From contig JAYNQW010000016.1 in assembly GCA_038114465.1 (NCBI GenBank), positions 1-64,000 on the forward strand: 64,000 nucleotides of DNA, given 5' to 3'. Below, one piece after another: positions 16,581 to 24,357 of the stretch; position 1 is the first letter of the stretch, and each line of letters starts with the position of its first letter. The translations under genes were made by a program, and so were the position numbers. The notes below the pieces were generated by a model. That model was not told where the DNA came from and ran no database searches. It saw only the letters and a program-made list of their open reading frames with translations. The stretch comes from CALINB01 sp938045325 (GTDB taxonomy: Bacteria; Pseudomonadota; Alphaproteobacteria; Rhodospirillales; CALINB01).

Positions 16581-18305
16581 ATGAACCGCCTGCAAACGGA
16601 CCTTTTGATCTTGGGAAGCGGCGGAGCGGGGCTGTTTGCCGCCTTGCATGCCCACAAGGCATCGCCGGATCTGAATATCACCGTCGCCGTGAAGGGTTTG
16701 CTCGGAAAATGCGGCTGCACGCGCATGGTGCAGGGTGGTTATAACGTCGCGCTCAATCCGAAAGACTCGGTCGAGCGGCATTTCATGGATACGATCGAAG
16801 GCGGCAAGTGGCTCAACAATCAAGAACTTGCCTGGAAGCTCGTGACGGTCGCGCAAGAACGCATTCGCGAATTGGAGAACGAACTTGGTTGCTTTTTCGA
16901 TCGCGCCGAAGATGGCAAGGTTCACCAAAAAGCGTTTGCTGGGCAAACGTTCGACCGCACCGTGCATAAGGGCGATCTAACAGGAATCGAAATCATCAAC
17001 CGCTTGGCCGAGCAAGTGTGGGCACGCAAGATCGGTCGCCTCGAGGATCACCGTGCCGTGGCACTGATTAAAGACAGTTCGGGCAAAAACATGTCTGGCG
17101 TATTGATGATTGACATACGCACCGGTGAATTCGTTTTTGTGCAGGCCAAAGCCGTTCTATTGGCGACCGGCGGTGGTCCGACCATGTACAAGTATCACAC
17201 GCCGTCCGGCGATAAGACCTGCGACGGTATGGCGATGGCCTTGCGCACCGGCTTGCCGCTGCGCGATATGGAAATGGTGCAGTTTCACCCGACCGGGTTA
17301 ATCGCCGGCATGGAAACGCGCATTACCGGTACGATTATCGAGGAAGGCTTGCGCGGGTTTGGCGGCTATTTGCTCGACGGCGAAGAACAGCGCTTCATGC
17401 ACAAATACGACGAGCGTGAAGAGCGCGCGACACGGGATATCGTTAGCCGTGCCATGCTTACCGAAATGCGCGAAGGAAAAACCGGGCCGAACGGCGGGCT
17501 TTACATCACCATGCGTCATCTCGATGAGGCGGAAGTGCGCAAAAACTTCAAAGGCATGGTCGAGCGTTGTGCCGACTATGGTTTTGATCTCGCGGCGGGC
17601 ATCGTTGAAGTGGTACCGACGGCGCATTACATGATGGGCGGTGTCGAAATGGGCGAGAACTGCGAAACGGAAATCAACGGCATGTTTGTCGCCGGGGAGG
17701 ATTCGGGCGGCGTGCATGGCGCGAACCGGCTCGGCGGGAACGGTGTCGCCAATTCAACCGTGTTCGGCGGAGTCGCCGGCGATGCCATGGCGCCTTGGAT
17801 TGTTGCAAACGGTGCTTTTTACGCCCCCGATGAAGCCGCGATTGAAGAAACCGTTGCGCTATGCCGTCATCCGCTGTCGCAAAAGCCGGGCAATCTCGAA
17901 GGCATTCGCGAGAAGTTGTACGACGTGATGTGGGAAGACGCGGGTATTCTTCGCGATGCGGAAAGTTTAGCGCGCGCCGCAACCGCCTTGAACGATTTGG
18001 ACGCCGAATTGGATACGTTGGGCGTTGCCGAAGACAACCTTGCCTACAATCTCACCTGGCATGATTGGATGAATCTCAAAAACCTCATTCTCGTCAGCAA
18101 ATCGATTACGGTCACGGCGCAGGCACGGGAAAATTCCCGAGGTGCGCATTACCGGGCTGATTTTCCCGAGGCGGGCGATTTGGGTACCTCGTATTACACC
18201 CAGGTCCGCCAACAGAACGGCGAATTAACCGTTGAAAATCAACAGGTTGAATTCACCCGGGTCAAACCCGGTCAAACACTGATTACCGAAACGGCGGCCG
18301 AATAA
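16581..18305 (+). CDS. Succinate dehydrogenase/fumarate reductase flavoprotein-like subunit
   Basis: Product of 574 residues. FAD-binding GSGGAGLFAA near residue 12, the QFHPTG motif, Arg in TRDIVSRA, His in AHYMMGGV and Arg in HGANRLGGN preserve the dicarboxylate-oxidoreductase active site. Two deviations stand out when aligned by eye with E. coli SdhA: the FAD-linking His is Cys46 (GCTRMVQGG), and the Thr of the substrate-binding TEG motif is Glu (EEGLRG). Loss of the FAD-His link in FrdA is known to impair succinate oxidation while leaving fumarate reduction. Encoded directly after the hydratase and before slcC, it may interconvert 3-sulfopropionate and 3-sulfoacrylate, or use succinate/fumarate. 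The direction is open. Confidence 0.82.
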   Translation: MNRLQTDLLILGSGGAGLFAALHAHKASPDLNITVAVKGLLGKCGCTRMVQGGYNVALNPKDSVERHFMDTIEGGKWLNNQELAWKLVTVAQERIRELENELGCFFDRAEDGKVHQKAFAGQTFDRTVHKGDLTGIEIINRLAEQVWARKIGRLEDHRAVALIKDSSGKNMSGVLMIDIRTGEFVFVQAKAVLLATGGGPTMYKYHTPSGDKTCDGMAMALRTGLPLRDMEMVQFHPTGLIAGMETRITGTIIEEGLRGFGGYLLDGEEQRFMHKYDEREERATRDIVSRAMLTEMREGKTGPNGGLYITMRHLDEAEVRKNFKGMVERCADYGFDLAAGIVEVVPTAHYMMGGVEMGENCETEINGMFVAGEDSGGVHGANRLGGNGVANSTVFGGVAGDAMAPWIVANGAFYAPDEAAIEETVALCRHPLSQKPGNLEGIREKLYDVMWEDAGILRDAESLARAATALNDLDAELDTLGVAEDNLAYNLTWHDWMNLKNLILVSKSITVTAQARENSRGAHYRADFPEAGDLGTSYYTQVRQQNGELTVENQQVEFTRVKPGQTLITETAAE

Positions 18306-18308
18306 AAA

Positions 18309-19238
18309 ATGGCCGATGTCGTCATTGCCGAGTTTATGGATGAAGACGCTGTCGAAGCCTTGCGCCGCAATTACGACGTTTTGTATGAGCCAACTCTCGT
18401 CGACAATCCGGACAAACTCGCAGACGTTTTAACCGAAGCGCGCGCGTTAATCGTTCGTAACCGCACGCAGGTTCGCGGCGCTGTCCTTGATGCGGGGAAA
18501 AAATTGGAGGCTGTCGGCAGATTGGGCGTCGGTTTGGATAATATCGATACGTTAACCTGTGAAGCACGCGGGATCAAAGTCCTGCCGGCATCGGGCGCGA
18601 ACGATCTTGCGGTCAAGGAATACGTCATTGCCGGTTTGCTGATGCTGTTTCGCGGCGCGTATCACGCAAGCGATGATATGGCGACGGGACTTTGGCCGCG
18701 CGAAAAACTGATGAAGCGTGAAGTCAGCGGTCGTTCTCTGGGCTTGATCGGATTTGGTAGTATCGCCCGCGATGTCGCTGCCGCAGCGCAATTGCTCGGC
18801 ATGTCGGTATCGGCATTCGACCCGTACGTCGCGGCGGATGATCTTGTGTGGCAGGCGATGGATGTCGCCAATGTCACTTTTGAACAAGTAATGCGTGAAA
18901 GCGATGCCGTCAGCTTGCATGTGCCACTGACTGACGGCACTAAGAATTTAATTGATCAAAAGGCTTTATCGCTGATGAAATCTGATGCCTATTTGATTAA
19001 TTCCGCGCGCGGCGGTGTTGTCGATGAAGCGGCACTTGCAAAAGCTCTCAAAGACGGAACAATTGCCGGTGCCATGCTCGATGTATTCGAGCAGGAGCCC
19101 TTGCCGGCGGAAAATGTGTTTGCCGGAGTGCCGAATTTGATTTTAACGCCGCATATTGCCGGTGTGACGGAAGACTCGAATGTCCGTGTCAGCGCCGTAA
19201 CCGTAAAAAATGTTCGTGATGTTTTGGAAGGAAAGTAA
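18309..19238 (+). CDS. slcC: (S)-sulfolactate dehydrogenase
   Basis: Product of 309 residues, a D-isomer-type 2-hydroxyacid dehydrogenase. IGFGSIARDVA near residue 146 binds NAD; RLGVGLDNID, NSARGGVVDE, FEQEPLP and TPHIAG supply the catalytic Arg, Glu and His regions. The N terminus (VIAEFMDEDAV) and placement beside comC and suyAB match SlcC of Chromohalobacter, which oxidises (S)-3-sulfolactate to 3-sulfopyruvate. ATG 3 bases after the previous stop. A phosphoglycerate dehydrogenase is the generic alternative, but no serine genes are near. Confidence 0.85.
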   Translation: MADVVIAEFMDEDAVEALRRNYDVLYEPTLVDNPDKLADVLTEARALIVRNRTQVRGAVLDAGKKLEAVGRLGVGLDNIDTLTCEARGIKVLPASGANDLAVKEYVIAGLLMLFRGAYHASDDMATGLWPREKLMKREVSGRSLGLIGFGSIARDVAAAAQLLGMSVSAFDPYVAADDLVWQAMDVANVTFEQVMRESDAVSLHVPLTDGTKNLIDQKALSLMKSDAYLINSARGGVVDEAALAKALKDGTIAGAMLDVFEQEPLPAENVFAGVPNLILTPHIAGVTEDSNVRVSAVTVKNVRDVLEGK

Positions 19239-19240
19239 CT

Positions 19241-20233
19241 GTGCCTGTATTTCAACTGAATGAATTAAAAGAATTAGCGACAAACGTATTTCTCGCTTCG
19301 AATGTTTCGCCTGAAAATGCCGAAATTGTTGCCGATGCCTTGGTGGCGGCGGAGGCCGATGGCCTTGCTTCGCACGGCATTCAGCGGGTGACGTATTACG
19401 CGGATCAAGCCAAATCCGGTACGGTGAAAGGCCAAGTCGCTCCCGAAGTGACGCAGCCGGCGTATGCAGTTGTCCGGGTTGATGCCAAAGACGGGTTTGC
19501 CTATCCGGCGATCAAGGCGGGGCTGGATAAAGCCGTCGATGTTGTCGAGAAGACCGGCATTGTTGCGGTGGGCATCGGTAACTCACACCATTGCGGTGTC
19601 GTCGGCCATCATGTCGAGGCGTTGGCCGATAAAGGGCTGGTTAGCTTGGCTTTCGGTAATACGCCCGCGGCAATGGCGCCATGGGGCGGCTCGCGCGCCT
19701 TATACGGTACCAACCCGATTGCTTTTGCATCCCCTCGACCCAACGGTGCGCCGCTTGTGGTCGATTTCGCGATGAGCAAAGTCGCGCGCGGCAAGATTAT
19801 GCTGGCCGCGAAAGAGGGTAAACCGATTGAAGAGGGCTGGGCGCTCGACAAAGACGGCAACCCGATTACCGATGCCGAAGAAGCCTTACGCGGCACGCTC
19901 ATGCCCATGGGTGATGCGAAGGGGGCTGCGCTGGTGATGGTTGTGGAAATTCTCAGTGCGGCCTTCACCGGATCTCATTTTGGTTTTGAGGCCAATTCCT
20001 TTTTCGATACCGAAGGCGATCCGCCCCGTGTCGGACAATTTTTCATCATCTTTAAACCCGAATTGTTTTCGCCTAATTATATCGAGCGCCTCGGTGTGAT
20101 GGTGCAGGCGATTGTCGAGCAGCCGGGAACCCGCTTGCCGGGTGAACGGCGTTACGGATTACGCGATAAAGCCCATAAAGAGGGTGTTACGATCCCCGAT
20201 GCCCTTTATGATGACCTGATGGGACGCTTGTAA
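19241..20233 (+). CDS. comC: (R)-sulfolactate dehydrogenase, malate/L-lactate dehydrogenase family
   Basis: Product of 330 residues from a GTG start 2 bases after slcC (AAGGAAAG upstream). GNSHHCGVVGHH near residue 110 is the catalytic region of the MDH/LDH-2 (ComC) family, with FGNTPAAMAPWGG following. In the described racemase scheme ComC reduces sulfopyruvate to (R)-sulfolactate, the isomer that SuyAB accepts, so SlcC plus ComC convert the S to the R form. It can also link the operon to sulfopyruvate from cysteate. Ureidoglycolate or malate dehydrogenase activity is less likely in this context. Confidence 0.85.
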   Translation: MPVFQLNELKELATNVFLASNVSPENAEIVADALVAAEADGLASHGIQRVTYYADQAKSGTVKGQVAPEVTQPAYAVVRVDAKDGFAYPAIKAGLDKAVDVVEKTGIVAVGIGNSHHCGVVGHHVEALADKGLVSLAFGNTPAAMAPWGGSRALYGTNPIAFASPRPNGAPLVVDFAMSKVARGKIMLAAKEGKPIEEGWALDKDGNPITDAEEALRGTLMPMGDAKGAALVMVVEILSAAFTGSHFGFEANSFFDTEGDPPRVGQFFIIFKPELFSPNYIERLGVMVQAIVEQPGTRLPGERRYGLRDKAHKEGVTIPDALYDDLMGRL

Positions 20234-20264
20234 ATAAAGATCGACAGCATGGAGGGGGAAGCCA

Positions 20265-21770
20265 ATGGCCGGACGTCTGTCTTATCTCATGGTGGGGTTA
20301 TTTTTTTTCTTCAGCAGTATTGTATTGTGCGTACCGGACGCCTTCGCGCAAACCGACGGTATCGATAAGGCGATTAACGATACGTTCGCGCCGATAGCCA
20401 ATGCCTTTGCCGGCTTTATTTTCTCAAAAGTTTACGGGGTGCCGTGGATCCTGGTGTGGCTCGTCGTCGGCGCCATCGTTTTTACGTTTTATTTCCGCTT
20501 TATTAGCATCAGAGGCTTCAAGCACGCCATCGACATCACCCTGGGCAGGGTTGATAACAACGAAAAAGACCCTGGAGAAGTATCTCACTTTCAGGCGCTG
20601 GCAACGGCGCTGTCGGGCACCATCGGCCTCGGCAATATTGCCGGTGTTGCCATTGCGATTTCATTGGGCGGACCGGGCGCGACGTTTTGGATGATCTTGG
20701 CCGGGTTCCTCGGCATGTCGTCGAAGTTCGTCGAATGCACACTGGCGGTTATGTACCGCAAGGAGTTGCCTGACGGCCGTGTTTCCGGCGGGCCGATGTA
20801 TTACATCAGCCAGGGCTTTGCCGAAAAGAACATGCCCGGCTTGGGGCGGGTGTTGGGCTTTATGTTCGCTGCCATGTGTGTCATCGGTGCGCTCGGCGCG
20901 GGCAACATGTTCCAGGCCAATCAGGCGTTTCAACAGTTCATGAATGTCACAGGCGGTGCCGATAGTTTTATCGCCGATAAGGCTTGGGCCTTCGGCCTGC
21001 TATTTGCGGTGTTGGTCGGCATCGTCATAATCGGTGGTATCAAAAGTATCGCGCGCGTGACGGCGAAGCTCGTGCCGTTTATGGCCGTCGTTTACATTGT
21101 GGCTGCGTTGGTGATCATTCTCATGAATATCGATAAAGTCCCAGCGGCGTTCAGCGCCATTATCACCGGTGCGTTTTCACCCGAAGGGGTGTCCGGCGGC
21201 ATCATCGGCGTTCTCATTCAAGGCTTCCGCCGCGCCGCATTCTCCAACGAAGCTGGTATCGGCACCGCGCCGATTGCGCACGCGGCGGTGCGCACCAAAG
21301 AACCGGTGACCCAAGGCTTCGTCTCGTTGCTGGAACCGTTCATCGATACCATCGTCGTCTGCACGATGACTGCGCTCGTGATCATCATCACCGGTATGTA
21401 TGTCAATACGAACGGTATCAGTGGCGTCGAGTTAACGTCAAAAGCGTTCGAAAGCGCGTTTCCGTGGTTCAAATATGTTTTGACGTTGGCCGTGATCTTA
21501 TTTGCCTATTCGACGATGTTGTCGTGGTCCTACTACGGCACCAAGGCGTGGACTTACATCTTTGGTGAATCGGCTCGCTCTAACTTAACCTATCGACTCA
21601 TCTTTTGTGTTTTTGTTGTTGTTGGCGCGACTTCGAACCTGACCTCTGTCGTCGACTTTTCCGATGCCATGATCTTCGCCATGGCGTTGATCAACATCAG
21701 CGGCCTTTATGTGCTTGCGCCGAAGGTGAAGGAAGAACTTAAAAAGTACATGGATCGCCTCGATCGATGA
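20265..21770 (+). CDS. Alanine/glycine:cation (Na+) symporter family protein
   Basis: Product of 501 residues with about 11 membrane helices and a signal-like first segment (ending near AFAQTDG). GLGNIAGVAIAISLGGPGATFWM near residue 127 and FSNEAGIGTAP near residue 327 are AGCS family signatures. These carriers bring in small neutral amino acids with Na+. GGAGGGGG precedes the ATG. The stop overlaps egtD (ATGA), so transporter and methyltransferase are made together. The cargo may be an amino acid or a zwitterionic aminosulfonate; this is not readable from sequence. Confidence 0.88.
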   Translation: MAGRLSYLMVGLFFFFSSIVLCVPDAFAQTDGIDKAINDTFAPIANAFAGFIFSKVYGVPWILVWLVVGAIVFTFYFRFISIRGFKHAIDITLGRVDNNEKDPGEVSHFQALATALSGTIGLGNIAGVAIAISLGGPGATFWMILAGFLGMSSKFVECTLAVMYRKELPDGRVSGGPMYYISQGFAEKNMPGLGRVLGFMFAAMCVIGALGAGNMFQANQAFQQFMNVTGGADSFIADKAWAFGLLFAVLVGIVIIGGIKSIARVTAKLVPFMAVVYIVAALVIILMNIDKVPAAFSAIITGAFSPEGVSGGIIGVLIQGFRRAAFSNEAGIGTAPIAHAAVRTKEPVTQGFVSLLEPFIDTIVVCTMTALVIIITGMYVNTNGISGVELTSKAFESAFPWFKYVLTLAVILFAYSTMLSWSYYGTKAWTYIFGESARSNLTYRLIFCVFVVVGATSNLTSVVDFSDAMIFAMALINISGLYVLAPKVKEELKKYMDRLDR

Positions 21771-22744
21771 ATCAGGATACAGCCCTTGCCTCATACGACG
21801 ATTTTGCCCCGGAATCGGGCGATTTCCTGACAGAAGTCATTGATGGTCTTTCGGGCGATCCGAAGACATTGCCGTGCAAATATTTCTACGACGAATGCGG
21901 CTCGGATTTGTTTCAGAAGATTTGCAAACTGCCCGAATATTATCCGACGCGAACGGAAACCCGTCTGTTATCTGATTGCGCGCCTGACATTGCCGCCTCA
22001 ATCGGTGCCCATTGCCGCCTCATCGAATACGGTACCGGTTCGAGCGAGAAAATGCGCATCGTACTGAATGCACTTGAGCAACCCGCGGCATTTATCGCCG
22101 TTGATATTTCTCGAGAACATTTGCTGCAGGCAACGGAAGCATTGGCGGATGATCTTCCCGGCCTAGACGTCCATGCCGTGTGCGCTGATTTTACCAAACC
22201 GTTTGAGTTGCCGGCGATCAAGGTGGCGGAGAATGGCAAAGCCGTTGTCTTTTTTCCAGGCTCGAGCATCGGTAATTTTGATCAGGAAGGGGCCGTCGAT
22301 TTTCTGGCCAACGCCGCAAGTCTCGTCGGGTCCGGCGGGGGGCTGGTCATTGGGGTCGATCTTAAAAAAGATACGGCAGTTCTTAATGCTGCTTATGACG
22401 ATGCCGCCGGTGTGACCGCTGCGTTTAATTTAAATCTTTTGACGCGGATCAACCGGGAGCTGAATGGTACGTTCGATGTCAGTTCGTTTTCCCATCGCGC
22501 CTTTTACAACGAAGACCTGGGCCGCATTGAAATGCACCTTGTCAGCAGCCGGGTACAGACCGCCAAAGTCGGCGGGAAGCCATTTAAATTTATTGCTGGC
22601 GAAACCATCCACACGGAAAATTCATACAAGTATACGGTCGACGAATTTCAGGAGATCGGCCGGAAGGCCGGATTCAGGCCGGTTCAAGCCTGGACTGACC
22701 GAGATAATCTTTTCAGTGTACATTATTTCGAGACGGCTGCTTAA
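21767..22744 (+). CDS. egtD: L-histidine N-alpha-methyltransferase
   Basis: Product of 325 residues. LPEYYPTRTE near residue 54, EYGTGSSEKMR near residue 87 (SAM binding) and FFPGSSIGNFD near residue 163 are EgtD hallmarks; the enzyme trimethylates histidine to hercynine, the first step of ergothioneine synthesis. It is translationally coupled to the AGCS symporter. The usual partner EgtB (sulfoxide synthase) is not in the window, so either it lies elsewhere or hercynine-type betaine formation is the purpose here. Why it sits in a sulfolactate operon is not evident. Confidence 0.9.
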   Translation: MNQDTALASYDDFAPESGDFLTEVIDGLSGDPKTLPCKYFYDECGSDLFQKICKLPEYYPTRTETRLLSDCAPDIAASIGAHCRLIEYGTGSSEKMRIVLNALEQPAAFIAVDISREHLLQATEALADDLPGLDVHAVCADFTKPFELPAIKVAENGKAVVFFPGSSIGNFDQEGAVDFLANAASLVGSGGGLVIGVDLKKDTAVLNAAYDDAAGVTAAFNLNLLTRINRELNGTFDVSSFSHRAFYNEDLGRIEMHLVSSRVQTAKVGGKPFKFIAGETIHTENSYKYTVDEFQEIGRKAGFRPVQAWTDRDNLFSVHYFETAA

Positions 22745-22777
22745 ACGCCGCAACGCGAAACCTTAAAAAGGATTATC

Positions 22778-23551
22778 ATGGGGCTGAGCGCCGCAGCGAT
22801 TGCATTCTTGTTTGCCGGCGCGGTCTTCACTGCGTTTATGAGTGCTGTTGCCGGTATCGGCGGCGTTTTGCTGTTTGCCCTGATGGCCTCGGTGTTGGAG
22901 TACGCGGTGCTGATCCCGATGTACGGGGCCATTCAAACAACAAGTGCGGTTTCCCGGGTGTGGTTGTACCGCAAGGATATTATTTATCCGTACTTTTGGT
23001 CGTTTCTGATCCCGTTTATTCCCGCAATTACGGTTAGCATTCTTATCTGGCTGTATCTCATTGAGGTGAAAGAAGCACAGCCGTATCTGAAAATAGCGAT
23101 TGCTGTTTACCTATTCCTGTTTCTCGCCTCGGCAAAACTGCGTATTCGCAGCAATGATCCTAGAAAATTGATGATGATTGCCGGGTTTCTAAGCGGTTTT
23201 TTCTCGATGATTGTCGGAGTCGTCGGTTCCATTCAGGCGCCATTTTTCACAGCATTAAAAATCCGAAAGGAAGAGTTGGTTGCCTTGTTCAGTGTTGCAT
23301 CGTTATTGGCAAACGGTATTAAAATTCCGATGTTGTTCTTCGTAATGGATCGTTTGAGTGCCGGGCATGGTATTTTATTTGCATTATTGGCTTTTAGCAG
23401 CGTCGCCGGTGCGTTCTTGGGGCGCAAGGCCATCGGCAAGATCAGCGAGACGACATTTAGGCGTATCCTGCATGCACTACTGTTCGTGATTGCCTGCAAG
23501 CTGATTTATTGGGACGGCATTCTGGTCATTCTGGTCATTTGGCGTTCCTGA
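22778..23551 (+). CDS. TauE/SafE (TSUP) family sulfite exporter-like protein 1
   Basis: Product of 257 residues with eight hydrophobic segments arranged as two repeats; the loop GVVGSIQAPFF near residue 147 resembles the second-half TSUP motif. Members next to sulfonate genes (TauE/SafE) export the sulfite released by desulfonation. AAAAGG precedes the ATG. It is followed 35 bases later by a diverged paralogue, and the pair closes the suyA operon. Confidence 0.82.
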   Translation: MGLSAAAIAFLFAGAVFTAFMSAVAGIGGVLLFALMASVLEYAVLIPMYGAIQTTSAVSRVWLYRKDIIYPYFWSFLIPFIPAITVSILIWLYLIEVKEAQPYLKIAIAVYLFLFLASAKLRIRSNDPRKLMMIAGFLSGFFSMIVGVVGSIQAPFFTALKIRKEELVALFSVASLLANGIKIPMLFFVMDRLSAGHGILFALLAFSSVAGAFLGRKAIGKISETTFRRILHALLFVIACKLIYWDGILVILVIWRS

Positions 23552-23586
23552 GCAGCACAGAGGCCGCGCGGCAAAGGGGGGAGAGC

Positions 23587-24354
23587 GTGGGGTTGGGTAT
23601 CGGTTCGTTCATTATTTTGGTCGGTTCGTGTTTGGTTGGCTCGGCGGTATCTGTGGTTGCCGGTTTCGGCGGTGGCTTGCTGTTCTTTGCTGCCATGGCC
23701 GCCGTTTTGGATTTCGCCCTCGTCATTCCTTTACACGGAACCATTGGAGCGAGCGCAAATATTTTCCGGATATCGCTGTTTTGGAAGCATATTGATCGCA
23801 GCGCTTCGAAATCGTTCCTCGTGACTTTTTTGCCATGTGCGCTGTTAAGTACGGTCGCCTGGTATTTTTTAATCGAAACCGAAGCCGCACAGCCTTACAT
23901 CAAAATGGCGATTGCGGTCTGCTTAATCGTTTTTACCCTGATGCCGAACTTCGAAATCAAATCAAAGAACCGGTTTAAGGTGATGGCGGGGGCGGGGGTC
24001 GCAACCGGACTACCGGTAATGCTGTTTAATGTCGGGCCGTTATTGGTGCCGTTTTTGGTCGCGTTGGATCTTAAAAAAGACTCATTTATCGGAACCTTCG
24101 CGTTTATCGGCCTGATCATCACACTATCAAAGATTCCGTTATTCCTGTTTATCCTCGACCGGCTGTCCTGGGAGATCGGTCTGCTGATCGTGCTCATGAT
24201 CGCCGCCGTCGGGATCGGGACCTACGCCGGCAAGGCCATTTCCGGGCAGGTGAGTGAAAACCTGTTCCGCGCCTTGGTGAAGATCATCTTGATCGCGATT
24301 TCACTGAAACTTTTGTTATGGGACGGCGTGCGAGTGCTCGCGGGGTGGCATTGA
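23587..24354 (+). CDS. TauE/SafE (TSUP) family sulfite exporter-like protein 2
   Basis: I place the start at the GTG at 23587 with AGGGGGGAGAG directly upstream (255 residues, MGLGIGSF...); a longer frame would overlap the previous gene. Eight membrane helices; VVAGFGGGLLFFAAMA near residue 25 corresponds to the first TSUP repeat. It is a tandem paralogue of the preceding protein (both share the pattern MxxVLxxAxxIPLxGxIxxxxxxxR). Two exporters may form a heteromer or move different sulfur species such as sulfite and sulfonate. Only 3 bases separate its stop from that of the convergent MR/MLE gene. Confidence 0.82.
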   Translation: MGLGIGSFIILVGSCLVGSAVSVVAGFGGGLLFFAAMAAVLDFALVIPLHGTIGASANIFRISLFWKHIDRSASKSFLVTFLPCALLSTVAWYFLIETEAAQPYIKMAIAVCLIVFTLMPNFEIKSKNRFKVMAGAGVATGLPVMLFNVGPLLVPFLVALDLKKDSFIGTFAFIGLIITLSKIPLFLFILDRLSWEIGLLIVLMIAAVGIGTYAGKAISGQVSENLFRALVKIILIAISLKLLLWDGVRVLAGWH

Positions 24355-24357
24355 AGC

